Assembly (NCBI GenBank): GCA_016930085.1
Contig: JAFGHO010000014.1
Coordinates: forward strand, 35,985-99,984
Direction: 5' to 3'
DNA from: Spirochaetales bacterium
Lineage (GTDB): Bacteria; Spirochaetota; Spirochaetia; SZUA-6; JAFGRV01
DNA length: 64,000 nt
The translations under genes were made by a program, and so were the position numbers. The notes under the pieces were generated by a model. It did no database searches and was not told the DNA's origin. It saw only the letters and a program-made list of their open reading frames with translations. Below, in pieces: positions 27,418-36,355 of the stretch (its first letter is position 1; the number at the start of each line of letters is the position of its first letter).

Positions 27418-28635
27418 TTACTGCGAAAGCACTTCGACCGGTTCATTTAAAGGTATGTTCCCGGATTCAAACAGTATTCCCGGCCGGCAGGTTACCGGTA
27501 TCCGTTTTCCCGGAATGAGAAAACCGCCGATAATCGATGTCAGCGGCGCGACGAGTACCAGTCCGAAACTCCCGACGAGGGTATGAAGAATTTCAGTCGA
27601 AACATATGAAATATTGAATATATTGACCAGCGGGATCCCCTGCGCGATGAACACCATGAGGAGTGAGACATAACCGCCGGAATACGCCAGAAGGAGTGTC
27701 GTTGTCATGGTGCCGATTACCGCACGGCTGACATTGATGCCCGAACGTATATGTTCCCGCCTGGTGATGGAAGGATGCTTGTCGTATACCTCCTGCATGG
27801 ATGCCGCGACATCCATGGCAAGATCCATTACCGCGCCCGATGAGGCAAGAAAAACCCCGGCGATAAGTATCTGGTTCAGATCGAGGTAGGTGTAGCCCGA
27901 ATGGAGAATGGTTTCAGAAAAAGGTTTGACCGCGCCGTTTACCCTGAAAAGATGCCCAAAGACGATTGCAAGGAGTGAGGTGATAACGACGCCCGAGAGG
28001 GCGCCAATGAATGCGACGATTCCTTTGCGCGTGAACCCCCCGACGAGAAAGATGATGACGGCACTCAGGATCATGGTAATACCGAGTGAAACAAAAATCG
28101 GATTAATCCCGGAAAGAATAAGCGGCACCATCACCTTCCAGATCATGACGACGGCGAAAATAAATGAAACGAGTGACTTGAATCCCGTCCAGCCGGCAAA
28201 AAGAACTAAAAGCAGCGCAAACAGAACGATAAGTATTATTTCCACATCCAGCCTGTAGTAATCCAGCACATTGGCGTACAGGACCCCGCCGGTTTCCGGA
28301 TCGATGTCGAGTACCGTGAACACGATATCCCCGGACCTGAATAATTTATCGAGTTCTAGCTTCCCGATAATCGTGTTTCCTGCATCGAACTCTTTGCCCT
28401 TATACCGTCCCTCTAAAACCCTGATTTTCAGTTCCTGATCGCCCTGCATGACGACCCCAAAAGACTTCACGTTTGTGTTATCCGCTTCGAGAACAAGGCT
28501 TTTCACGCGTTCGGAGGAAACAATGAGGCGTTTGTTTTCATATGGTGAGGGCCATAGTAATAATATCACTAAAAGCAATGCCAGAAGAAGGACGAAAACG
28601 ATATCCTTCAGCTTTTTTTTATGTATCGATATCAT
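27418..28635 (-). CDS. YibE/F-family membrane protein
   Basis: A 405-residue polytopic membrane protein, starting at ATG 28635 with AAAGGAG 8 bases upstream. A single N-terminal helix (10-30) is followed by a soluble beta-rich region of about 110 residues. About seven membrane segments follow, with the family blocks FAGWTGFKSL, GALSGVVITSLLAIVFG, LASSGAVMDLAMDVAASM and the extended GTMTTTLLLAYSGGY. YibE/F proteins are widespread and of unknown function. It lies downstream of the alkaline phosphatase gene, separated by a terminator. Confidence 0.85.
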   Translation of the reverse strand: MISIHKKKLKDIVFVLLLALLLVILLLWPSPYENKRLIVSSERVKSLVLEADNTNVKSFGVVMQGDQELKIRVLEGRYKGKEFDAGNTIIGKLELDKLFRSGDIVFTVLDIDPETGGVLYANVLDYYRLDVEIILIVLFALLLVLFAGWTGFKSLVSFIFAVVMIWKVMVPLILSGINPIFVSLGITMILSAVIIFLVGGFTRKGIVAFIGALSGVVITSLLAIVFGHLFRVNGAVKPFSETILHSGYTYLDLNQILIAGVFLASSGAVMDLAMDVAASMQEVYDKHPSITRREHIRSGINVSRAVIGTMTTTLLLAYSGGYVSLLMVFIAQGIPLVNIFNISYVSTEILHTLVGSFGLVLVAPLTSIIGGFLIPGKRIPVTCRPGILFESGNIPLNEPVEVLSQ

Positions 28636-28651
28636 AACCGGTACTCCTTTG

Positions 28652-28688
28652 AAAAAAATGGGGGGCAGTCTTGCAGCGGCCGCCCCCC
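28652..28688 (-). terminator. Intrinsic terminator after alkaline phosphatase gene
   Basis: On the minus strand GGGGGGC and GCCCCCC form a stem over a 15-base loop, directly followed by ATTTTTTT. It sits between the alkaline phosphatase stop and the ribosome site of the YibE/F gene. Confidence 0.8.
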
Positions 28689-28708
28689 CTGTCACATATT
28701 GGAATACA

Positions 28709-30184
28709 TTAATTCATACTGATGCTGACACCCATAAGCCTGACTATTTTTGCATAGATGTCGGTATTGTCATAATATCCGTCGAACAGGCTTTGTCCGC
28801 TTCCCATGGCGAATGTGGGAACGGGAACGCCGGTATGAGAATAGGTGGTCCATCCGATACCCGCCTGCTGGTTGACGATATGCGTCAAGGTGACGGTAAA
28901 GGGTTCGTAGCCGCCGTAGAGGAGATAGACGTCTTCCTGTTTCGCCCGTTCTATTTCTCCCTTCATGCTTCTCGCGAACGAACGTTCCAGAAGCTCCTTT
29001 TCCGCATCGGAAAGGTCATTGAAATGTATCCCGAAAAAGGATTCGACCTGGGGAAGCAGGTCCGTCAATTGAGCGTTCTCTATGGAATGAGCTGCTTTAT
29101 AGGGATCGAGAATTTCAGTGTTGAATTTGACGTATGATCCTTTTTGTTTCGCGACTTTGTCGAAAAAGGTCGAATACTGCGTTCCCGCGAATCCGATACT
29201 CATCCCGCCTGTTTCATGATCGCCGGTGACGACGATCAGGGTTTCATCCGGATGATTTTCGTAAAAATCGAGGGCTACCCCGATCGCCTTATCGAATGCG
29301 ATGGTATCGCCTATCGCCGCCGCCGCATCATTGGCGTGGCAGGCCCAGTCGATTTTGCCTCCCTCTACCATGAGAAAAAAACCGCCGGGGTTGTCGAGCA
29401 GTTCGACCGCCTTCTTTGCATAATCAGCGAGTGAAAGATCGTCCGGCGCCCGGTCGATTTCGTAGGGCATTGCGCATGAATCCTGGAGAACCTTGTTCAC
29501 GGCGACAATTTTGGAAGCGCCCGGTTTGAGGGCCCTGAATGTTGCGGGATCATTGACATAGGTATACCCTTTTTCCTTCAGTATTTCAATGATATCCCTC
29601 AGGTCATTATCTTTCCCCTTCGGTTGACAGAAACCGCCGCCGCCGAAAAAGTCGAAGTTGCTGTCTGTAAGCTGGAGTGCGATGTCGTACAAGTTTTTCC
29701 TCGATGGAACCTTTGCGTAGAAACAGGCCGGCGTCGCGTGATCGAGCGATACCGATGAAATTATTCCCACCTTTCTGCCATTGTCCCTTGCGTATTCGGC
29801 GATTGTTTTGAACTTTATCGTTTTCGTGACATCCATGTTCACGACACCGGAAAGGGTTTTGTTTCCCGTCGCTATCGCGGTCGCGGCCGATGCGGAATCC
29901 GTGATAAAGGTTCCGGCGTCGTAGGTGGTGGTTAATCCCTGCGCGGGGAACGTGGTGAAGGAAAGTTTCTCGACAGCGATATCGCTGGACGATGAGGCAT
30001 ACGTATAAATTTCTGAAGAATTGATCTGGGACATGGCCATGCCGTCACCGATGAAAAGAAAAACATATTTCGCGTTCCCTGTAACGGCCTGATCCTTTTC
30101 GACGATTTCTTTCTTGCCGGATGAAAAGAGATTGGCCGTCACAAAAAGTAAAAGTAGTAGAAGCACACTCATTGTTTTTTTCAT
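28709..30184 (-). CDS. Alkaline phosphatase, exported
   Basis: A phosphomonoesterase of the PhoA superfamily, 491 residues. The start is ATG 30184 after AGGAGG, giving signal peptide MKKTMSVLLLLLLFVTANLF. Visible sites are FLFIGDGMAMSQ (first metal Asp47), the nucleophile in TDSASAATA (Ser97), DHATPACFYA, EGGKIDWACHAND and VVTGDHETGGMSIGF with metal His and Asp residues, and SHTGVPVPTFAMG near the end. It scavenges phosphate in the periplasm or cell surface. No pho box is recognisable upstream by eye. It is divergent from glgP. Confidence 0.92.
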   Translation of the reverse strand: MKKTMSVLLLLLLFVTANLFSSGKKEIVEKDQAVTGNAKYVFLFIGDGMAMSQINSSEIYTYASSSSDIAVEKLSFTTFPAQGLTTTYDAGTFITDSASAATAIATGNKTLSGVVNMDVTKTIKFKTIAEYARDNGRKVGIISSVSLDHATPACFYAKVPSRKNLYDIALQLTDSNFDFFGGGGFCQPKGKDNDLRDIIEILKEKGYTYVNDPATFRALKPGASKIVAVNKVLQDSCAMPYEIDRAPDDLSLADYAKKAVELLDNPGGFFLMVEGGKIDWACHANDAAAAIGDTIAFDKAIGVALDFYENHPDETLIVVTGDHETGGMSIGFAGTQYSTFFDKVAKQKGSYVKFNTEILDPYKAAHSIENAQLTDLLPQVESFFGIHFNDLSDAEKELLERSFARSMKGEIERAKQEDVYLLYGGYEPFTVTLTHIVNQQAGIGWTTYSHTGVPVPTFAMGSGQSLFDGYYDNTDIYAKIVRLMGVSISMN

Positions 30185-30307
30185 ACTTACCTCCTGATTA
30201 TTGTTGAATGAATGAGGCATTTTCTCCCCGTTTTGTTATGATTGGGTGAGTCACATATAAAGAAATGATTAATTAAACCCCGCAAAGGCGGAAATACGAA
30301 ATCAATA

Positions 30308-30336
30308 TTGATTTTATTGTGCGAATCCGCTATCTT
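30308..30336 (+). promoter_or_regulatory. Promoter of glgP
   Basis: TTGATT, 17 bp, TATCTT. The 47-base leader contains GAGAGG before the ATG at 30384. Confidence 0.55.
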
Positions 30337-30383
30337 TTACACTAATCAACCAACAATATTGCCTGAAGCGATAAGAGAGGGAA

Positions 30384-32930
30384 ATGCAGAATATGAATAT
30401 CGCAGTATTTACCGTTCAACCGAAAATACCGGACAGATTAAAGCCGCTTGACGAGCTTGCACACAATCTCTGGACAACATGGAATTTCGATGCAGTGAAT
30501 CTTTTTATCCGGCTCGATTATGAAGCCTGGATAAAATCGGAGCAGAATCCCGTGAAAATGCTCGGACTCGTCTCCCAGGAACGGCTCGAGGAGATGTCGC
30601 AGGACGATTCATATGTGACTGCTTTTGACAGGGTGTATGCGAAGTACAGGAAATATCTCGAAGGCGAGAGGTGGTATGACGGACCCGCGGAGCGGATGGT
30701 CGCCTATTTTTCCATGGAATACGGTCTCGATATCAGCCTTCCTATTTACTCGGGGGGGCTCGGGGTTCTTGCCGGGGATCATATGAAATCCGCATCTGAT
30801 TTGGGGATTCCCCTTGTCGGCATCGGCCTTCTCTACAGCAGGGGATATTTCAAGCAGTTCCTCAATATCGACGGATTTCAACAGGAAGTGTATCCGGAGT
30901 ATGATTGGTATGCGATGCCTGTCCGGGAATGTGTCGGTAAAGACGGATCGCCCGTGAAAGTCAGTGTCGATATCGGAGGGAGCGCGGTCGTCGCCCAGTT
31001 ATGGGAGATCAAGGTGGGCCGGAACTCCATTTTTCTTCTCGATTCGAATATACCGGAAAATACGTCTGAAAACCGCGCGATTACCTCGACCCTCTACGGC
31101 GGCGGGCGTGAGACGAGAATCAAACAGGAAATCCTTTTGGGTATCGGCGGGATACGGGCACTGCGGACATTGGGGATCAAGGTCGTTGCCACGCATATGA
31201 ATGAAGGTCATTCGGCATTTTTGGTCCTCGAAAGACTCAGGATACTTATCAAGGAACACCGGCTTTCCTTCGAGGAGGCGTTTCAACTCGTCTGGGCGAC
31301 TAATATATTTACCACCCACACGCCGGTTCCGGCCGGAAACGAACGGTTCAATCTTGACCTTATGGAGAAATATTTCAAGGGCTATATCAAGGATCTGGGA
31401 ATTTCCTGGCAGAGTTTCATCGATATGGGCAGGGAAGGGCCGGATAATCCGAACGAACCGTTTTGTCTGACCGTTTTCGCCCTTCGTCTCTCGGCGTATA
31501 ATAACGGGGTAAGCAGGCTTCACGGGCGGATTTCGAGGAAGATGTGGCAGAATATCTGGGATGGATTGCCGGAGGATGAAATACCGATTATACATATTAC
31601 CAATGGCATCCATCCAAAAACATGGCTTTCCCCTGTCATGAACGATCTTGTCGAAAAGTATTTTGGTCCTCGATTTTATGACGAACCGGCCTATTTCGAT
31701 ATCTGGAACAGGATCGAGAGGATTTCGGATGAAGAGTTGTGGAGAAGCCATGAACGGCGGCGGGAGGAGCTTGTCGCATTCGTTCGGGAACGGTTGCGCA
31801 AGCAGATTCTCGAGAAGGGAAGGCGAAAATCGGATATCGAGCAGGCATACGAAGCGCTTTCCCCCTACTACCTGACAATCAGTTTCGCGCGCCGCTTTTC
31901 TACCTATAAACGGGCGAATCTGCTTATGAAGGATCCTGAAAGGCTTATGAGGCTACTTTCGGATTCGGAACGGCCCATCCAGATCATATTTGCCGGAAAG
32001 GCGCATCCGGATGATATTCCGGGAAAGGAACTCATCAAGGATATCGTTCATTTTTCAAGCGATTCACGGGTGAGAAACAAGATCGTCTTTTTGGAGGACT
32101 ACGAATTGTCGATTGCCCGCTATCTTATTTCGGGAAGCGATATCTGGCTCAATACACCCCGCCGGCCGCTCGAGGCGAGCGGTACAAGCGGAATGAAAGC
32201 GGCAATGAACGGTGTTTTGAATGTGTCCGTTCTCGACGGCTGGTGGGACGAAGCATATGAACCGGAATTCGGGTGGGCGATCGGCAATGGTGAAGAATAC
32301 GACGATCATGCGCTGAACGACGAGATCGAGAGCAAGGCGCTGTACGATCTGCTGGAAAGGGAGATCATCCCCCTCTTCTATACAAGGGGCCGTGACAATC
32401 TTCCCCGCGAATGGATCAAACGGATGAAGGCAAGCATGAAGGGGATCGGCAAACAGTTCAACAGTCTCAGAATGCTTCAGGATTACACCAGGAATTTTTA
32501 TATACCGGCGCTCGAAAATCATGGGAGATTTTCAGCCGAAAAGTACAGAAATTCACGTGAACTCACGCGATATATCGACAAAGTCAGGCAGCACTGGAAG
32601 AAATTGAATATCAAAGAAATATGGTCGGATAATGACTCCCACATGACCGTCGGGGACAGCCTTTTGGTCAAATCGCGTGTTGAACTGGATGTATTTACAC
32701 CGGAGGAGATTACGGTCCAGCTTTACTATGGACCGTTGTCATCAAAAGGATATATTACGGATGCCCAAAAAAAAGAGATGCAATGTATCAAGGTGACCGA
32801 CCAGACGGCCGATTACAGCACCGAGATCATCAATGCGAGGACGGGAAGGCAGGGGTATTGCGTGAGGGTTTTACCCAAGCATCCGCTTCTCGTTCATCCC
32901 TATCTCCCCGGTTATGTTAAGTGGGGATAA
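30384..32930 (+). CDS. glgP: Alpha-glucan (glycogen/maltodextrin) phosphorylase
   Basis: Releases glucose 1-phosphate from alpha-1,4-glucans (GT35). The 848-residue form begins with LDELAHNLWTTWN (residues 22-34), typical of the short Thermotoga-type phosphorylase subgroup. Conserved blocks include YFSMEYGLDISLPIYSGGLG, THTPVPAGNERF, FARRFSTYKRA and the PLP-lysine segment EASGTSGMKAAMNG (near 600-613), followed by DGWWDEAY. Glycogen would be the storage polymer. The glucose 1-phosphate could supply the nucleotide sugars used by the glycosyltransferases at 59-61 kb, though that link is only inferred. Confidence 0.95.
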   Translation: MQNMNIAVFTVQPKIPDRLKPLDELAHNLWTTWNFDAVNLFIRLDYEAWIKSEQNPVKMLGLVSQERLEEMSQDDSYVTAFDRVYAKYRKYLEGERWYDGPAERMVAYFSMEYGLDISLPIYSGGLGVLAGDHMKSASDLGIPLVGIGLLYSRGYFKQFLNIDGFQQEVYPEYDWYAMPVRECVGKDGSPVKVSVDIGGSAVVAQLWEIKVGRNSIFLLDSNIPENTSENRAITSTLYGGGRETRIKQEILLGIGGIRALRTLGIKVVATHMNEGHSAFLVLERLRILIKEHRLSFEEAFQLVWATNIFTTHTPVPAGNERFNLDLMEKYFKGYIKDLGISWQSFIDMGREGPDNPNEPFCLTVFALRLSAYNNGVSRLHGRISRKMWQNIWDGLPEDEIPIIHITNGIHPKTWLSPVMNDLVEKYFGPRFYDEPAYFDIWNRIERISDEELWRSHERRREELVAFVRERLRKQILEKGRRKSDIEQAYEALSPYYLTISFARRFSTYKRANLLMKDPERLMRLLSDSERPIQIIFAGKAHPDDIPGKELIKDIVHFSSDSRVRNKIVFLEDYELSIARYLISGSDIWLNTPRRPLEASGTSGMKAAMNGVLNVSVLDGWWDEAYEPEFGWAIGNGEEYDDHALNDEIESKALYDLLEREIIPLFYTRGRDNLPREWIKRMKASMKGIGKQFNSLRMLQDYTRNFYIPALENHGRFSAEKYRNSRELTRYIDKVRQHWKKLNIKEIWSDNDSHMTVGDSLLVKSRVELDVFTPEEITVQLYYGPLSSKGYITDAQKKEMQCIKVTDQTADYSTEIINARTGRQGYCVRVLPKHPLLVHPYLPGYVKWG

Positions 32931-32992
32931 TATATACTATACAAAGGTTTCGTTACTATTGTATTTGTACCATTTGGCTTATGCATTGACGG

Positions 32993-33021
32993 TTGACATA
33001 TCAGAAATGAGGATATATAGT
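32993..33021 (+). promoter_or_regulatory. Strong promoter of the 103-aa gene
   Basis: A perfect TTGACA, 17 bp, TATAGT, the best consensus match in the window. The start at 33050 is 28 bases further. Confidence 0.75.
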
Positions 33022-33049
33022 TAATTGCAAATGAATAGAGGGGGAACCT

Positions 33050-33361
33050 ATGGTTGAAGCCGTTGAAACCGATGAAATCCTGAGTACCGTAATAAATCAG
33101 AGGATATTTTGCGCCAATTGTCTCCACTGTAAACTTGTCAAGCTGCCCGCGGAGAATGGGAAACGATACCACCTTCGCGTTCGTTGTGATGCGGGGAAAT
33201 GGCGGAAAAAACTGGGGGAGGAGAAGTACTATAAATATTTTACCGTTGCAAGGAGGAGTGTCGAAGGTTGTGAAGTATATGAACCCATGGGAGATCCCAA
33301 AGAATTTCTCAGAGATCTTAAAAAGACCCTTCCTATCAAGGACGAGGTATACAGTTATTGA
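33050..33361 (+). CDS. Hypothetical Cys-motif protein, 103 aa
   Basis: A small basic protein with CANCLHCKLVKLP (residues 21-33), then RVRCDAGKW and VEGCEVYEP. The CxxCxxC plus two further Cys suggest a zinc or Fe-S site. Short proteins of this pattern occur in spirochaetes, but I know no function. It has GAGGGGG before its ATG and a near-perfect promoter, so it is likely well expressed. A small lipoprotein gene follows after 7 bases. Confidence 0.75.
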   Translation: MVEAVETDEILSTVINQRIFCANCLHCKLVKLPAENGKRYHLRVRCDAGKWRKKLGEEKYYKYFTVARRSVEGCEVYEPMGDPKEFLRDLKKTLPIKDEVYSY

Positions 33362-33368
33362 GACGATT

Positions 33369-33758
33369 ATGAAAACAAAAACAGCACTTTCCATACTATT
33401 TTTCATTGTCCTCGCTGCCGGAATCGGGTGTCAAAGCACGATAAATCCGCATGAGGAAGATGTCACGGGAGAAAAACTTTTTCAGCTGGCATATGAAGAG
33501 ACAGACAATCAGAATTACGATAAAGCATTATCCTATTACCGCGTCTTTCAGGAACGATTTCCGGAAGATATAACGGGAAACCTCTGGGCAACATATGAAA
33601 TAGCTTTTCTCTATCACAAAAAGGGCAATGACAACAAAGCGCTGGATCTTTTCAATGAATTATTACGGCGTTACGAAGAAGAAGACGGGGCCCAGCTTCC
33701 CCAGGCGCCGAGGATTCTGGCTGAGAAAGTGATCCAGAACATCAAGAATGACGAATAA
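33369..33758 (+). CDS. Small TPR-type lipoprotein
   Basis: A 129-residue protein with signal peptide MKTKTALSILFFIVLAAGIGC, with lipidation at Cys21. Residues 45-115 show TPR-like helical pairs: YDKALSYYRVFQERFPED and NLWATYEIAFLYHKKGNDNKALDLF. This resembles YbgF/BamD-like outer-membrane-attached adaptors but has only about two repeats. It is co-transcribed with the preceding Cys-motif gene. Confidence 0.75.
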   Translation: MKTKTALSILFFIVLAAGIGCQSTINPHEEDVTGEKLFQLAYEETDNQNYDKALSYYRVFQERFPEDITGNLWATYEIAFLYHKKGNDNKALDLFNELLRRYEEEDGAQLPQAPRILAEKVIQNIKNDE

Positions 33759-33846
33759 CGGGTTATCCTGCGAACAATAACGATATAATAACCGGGCCGT
33801 GTATGCAACATACTGAAATGTCGCCGATACGGCCAATCGATACATG

Positions 33847-34956
33847 TTAGTCGGGGATGATAATCGTATTGATTGAAATCGATAATCGGATTGCGTTCTC
33901 GTAAATCATGTCTTCGGTGATATCCCCGCGCGGTTTGGAATGGGGCGGCGCATCTCCGATGAGAATTATGACGCGGCTTGCCGATTCCCACGAGAATGAA
34001 TCGGTCGCGGCGTAAAGCGCTTCGAAGACGGCTTCCGGATCGTCTCTTCCTCCGCGGACAACGACACCATCCAGCGTTTTCTGTATGTTTCCCATATCTG
34101 TTTCAAACGGATACGTTTTTGTAAGGTAGTCGTCCTCATAATCTTTGTAAAAGACGAGTCCGATTCTGTATATCTTGAACTGGTTGGTGTGCTCTCGAAT
34201 TGTGGGAAGAAGATTTTTTTTAAGACCGGGCATTTCCTCTTTCATGCTCTTTGTCGTGTCGATGGCAAGAACAAGGTCAAGACTCTCTCCCTTTTCCTTG
34301 TCGAGAATTTCACTGATCGTGCGAAGAAGTTCTTCGTCATTGTCCGCAAAATAATGGTTCCCCCTCCCTTTTTCCGCTATTTTGGCAAAGCTGTCGACAG
34401 TCTCCGGATGATAATTTTCAAGGCTGCGTTCCCGCATTCTTGTCGTTATATTCATGGTAAAAGGATTATCCAGGAAGCTGCCGGTATAATCCGCGAATGG
34501 TTTCGAAAAACACCGTAAATTCAAAAACGTACCGTCACGGATAACGAGTTCTCCGTGACGCGACCAGGGGTATCCGTATATCACTTTTATCGGTATAAAA
34601 AGGTGAAACGCTTCACCAAAGCGTTCGTTCTTCTCCGGGGTTGAATCGACGATCGAATAGGTTTTGTCGGTGAGAATCAGAAATTTCCCGTTAAGCAGCC
34701 GTTTTTCGTCTCCATTGATTGGATTATATTGTTTGGTTCTGAGGGTGTAGTTGTCCTCCTTTTTTGTGGGATCTTTTGTCGTGTCGACAAGGAGGACGCT
34801 TTTAATATCCGGCTTCTTTTTGACAAACACATGATAACCGCCGTCGTCCCGCTTTTCGATATAGATGTCTTTGGAATCAAGGGTAAGGTCGATTCCGGAG
34901 ATCCCCGGATTCGAGATGAATATAAAGAATAATATGGAAGCAATGAGTGTTTTCAT
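33847..34956 (-). CDS. Exported von Willebrand factor A-domain protein
   Basis: 369 residues with signal peptide 1-21. The first 220 residues are beta-rich and unassigned. From about 228 the sequence LDLVLAIDTTKSMKEEMPG carries a MIDAS-type DxTxS metal site, and a VWA fold follows to the end with GLVFYKDYEDDY, RGGRDDPEAVFEALYAAT and SRVIILIGDAPPHSK. VWA domains mediate metal-dependent protein binding. It converges with the TPR lipoprotein gene. Confidence 0.8.
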   Translation of the reverse strand: MKTLIASILFFIFISNPGISGIDLTLDSKDIYIEKRDDGGYHVFVKKKPDIKSVLLVDTTKDPTKKEDNYTLRTKQYNPINGDEKRLLNGKFLILTDKTYSIVDSTPEKNERFGEAFHLFIPIKVIYGYPWSRHGELVIRDGTFLNLRCFSKPFADYTGSFLDNPFTMNITTRMRERSLENYHPETVDSFAKIAEKGRGNHYFADNDEELLRTISEILDKEKGESLDLVLAIDTTKSMKEEMPGLKKNLLPTIREHTNQFKIYRIGLVFYKDYEDDYLTKTYPFETDMGNIQKTLDGVVVRGGRDDPEAVFEALYAATDSFSWESASRVIILIGDAPPHSKPRGDITEDMIYENAIRLSISINTIIIPD

Positions 34957-35084
34957 TATCCTTAATAATATCGGAGACTCAAGGCAATAGTATTATCCCC
35001 GCGATACCATTATTCCTCTATTAAATAATAGTACGTTGCCTCTCGATTATCAAATTTCCCATTTTTTTTTCGAACACCGGCTTT

Positions 35085-35282
35085 TCACTTAAGGTTTTCT
35101 GCAGTTTTTTTTCCCGGATTTTCACTCAGACGTTTATTGATTTCAAAGATTGTTTTCCTGAGAATTCTCTTTTCCCTTCCGGTTTTCTGGTCCAACAGCA
35201 TGAGGAGTTTCAGAGAGAGGCGTTCGAGATCCTTCTTGATCCGATCATTCCCGATTGATGAGATCTTCCGTGACTTTTTCAA
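35085..35282 (-). CDS. Possible small basic helical protein, 65 aa
   Basis: A TTG-initiated frame whose first 38 bases overlap the end of the Crp-type gene. The product is basic and helical (LSLKLLMLLDQKTGREKRI). There is no strong ribosome site, only AGGA nearby. It fills the space between the regulator and the VWA gene. It could equally be a chance frame. Confidence 0.35.
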   Translation of the reverse strand: MKKSRKISSIGNDRIKKDLERLSLKLLMLLDQKTGREKRILRKTIFEINKRLSENPGKKTAENLK

Positions 35283-35877
35283 GTTTTATCCTGCTTGCGA
35301 GAACGAGAATGTTTTCCTTTCTTTTTATGATTCCCTCATCTTCCAACTCCTGAAGAATGGAAACGGCGGTTTCTTGCGGAAGTTCGAGACTAAGCGATAT
35401 GTCCGATATTGTCTGCTCGTAGAGAAGTCCATTATCCGGTTTTCCCTCTCCCTTGAACGCATAAAAAAGGTGAAGGGCAACAAGCCCCCGGCTGTTTTTT
35501 CTGACAAGATGGTGCATCTGGCTATGGAGTTTTTGCAGGCGTCTGCATAATTTATCGATGATATTGAGAGCGATACGTCCGTTTTTATTAATCATACTGA
35601 GGAATCCCTGCCTGTCGAAGGCCAGAAGCTCGGCTTTTGTGATGACCACGGCTGTCGCGGTTCGTTTTTCATTGGTGACGATCGCCATTTCTCCAAAAAA
35701 ATCGCCTTTACCGAGAATTGCCAGTTCCTGTTCCTTACCCCGCATTATCTTACTCAATTTGACATTGCCGCTTTGAATGATATACATTTTATCGCCTTCA
35801 TCACCTTCACGAAAAAGTACTTCGTCCGGCATCACTGTTATTCCGAAATTCTGGAAAAGGGTCGTTTCTCCTGACAT
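35245..35877 (-). CDS. Crp/Fnr-type transcription regulator
   Basis: 210 residues from ATG 35877, 5 or 6 bases after AAGGAGA. The beta-roll (about 15-120) has LFREGDEGDKMYIIQSGNVKLSK and GKGDFFGEMAIVTNEKRTATAVV with the FGEMA and R.ATA pocket residues. A long C-helix follows. Residues 150-200 form a winged helix with TISDISLSLELPQETAVSIL as recognition region and EDEGIIKRKENILVLA as wing. It differs from the protein at 17043-17660 and is the better candidate for a DNA-binding regulator. A promoter and a perfect 12-bp dyad lie directly upstream. Confidence 0.88.
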   Translation of the reverse strand: MSGETTLFQNFGITVMPDEVLFREGDEGDKMYIIQSGNVKLSKIMRGKEQELAILGKGDFFGEMAIVTNEKRTATAVVITKAELLAFDRQGFLSMINKNGRIALNIIDKLCRRLQKLHSQMHHLVRKNSRGLVALHLFYAFKGEGKPDNGLLYEQTISDISLSLELPQETAVSILQELEDEGIIKRKENILVLASRIKLEKVTEDLINRE

Positions 35878-35945
35878 TGTCTTCTCCTTGTTTCTCCTTT
35901 CGCGATTCCGTTTTTTTGTATTATCCTGAATGATTCTTTCATTCG

Positions 35946-35983
35946 TGCACCGTCTGCGGTGTTCGTACACTGCAGACGGTGCA
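35946..35983. repeat. 12-bp inverted repeat in the leader of the Crp-type gene
   Basis: TGCACCGTCTGC and GCAGACGGTGCA are perfect mirror complements over a 14-base spacer. The dyad begins about 12 bases after the predicted -10 of the Crp-type gene, so it covers the transcription start region. It could serve as an autoregulatory operator or an RNA stem-loop. Confidence 0.75.
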
Positions 35984-35994
35984 TTGACAAAACC

Positions 35995-36023
35995 AGTATA
36001 TACCAAATAAAAAAATGAAACAA
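35995..36023 (-). promoter_or_regulatory. Promoter of Crp-type gene
   Basis: On the minus strand TTGTTT, 17 bp, TATACT. Confidence 0.65.
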
Positions 36024-36106
36024 TACGATTGGCGGCTGAAATCGTGGTCCGGCTCATCGGACTCCGAATTTCTGCGGTCTCATTGACACATCGTCCGTTG
36101 AACATT

Positions 36107-36130
36107 AAAAAAAAATTTTTTTAAAAAAAA
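36107..36130. other. A9-T7-A8 homopolymer block, likely curved DNA
   Basis: Nine A, seven T and eight A follow one another. Such tracts bend or stiffen DNA. The block lies centrally in the 543-base gap between two divergent genes. Confidence 0.7.
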
Positions 36131-36221
36131 TTCAAAGCAGGAGTCACTTTTATTCAGTTATTAATAACGAGAAAACATTATCTATCCCGGAAATCCGGGG
36201 GAAGTCTGAAAAGCCATGTTT

Positions 36222-36250
36222 ATACTGACAATTAATTAAATTGTCAGTAT
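36222..36250. repeat. Dyad 1, perfect 12-bp arms
   Basis: ATACTGACAATT and AATTGTCAGTAT flank a 5-base centre. The core ACTGACAA/TTGTCAGT is shared with the second dyad just downstream. Confidence 0.85.
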
Positions 36251-36262
36251 TTCCGATTGTAA

Positions 36263-36332
36263 TGAGTTTGTCAGTTTCTTTTATTATAAGGAATTATATG
36301 GAACAGCCAGGTGTAAGAAACTGACAAACTCA
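36263..36332. repeat. Dyad 2, perfect 18-bp arms
   Basis: TGAGTTTGTCAGTTTCTT and its exact reverse complement flank a 34-base spacer. The right arm contains CTGACA, which also serves as the -35 of the downstream promoter. Confidence 0.85.
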
Positions 36333-36349
36333 AAACAGGGGAGTATAAA
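36321..36349 (+). promoter_or_regulatory. Promoter overlapping dyad 2
   Basis: CTGACA, 17 bp, TATAAA. Six bases separate the -10 from the ATG of a 22-codon leader frame at 36356. Confidence 0.6.
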
Positions 36350-36355
36350 TCGAAA

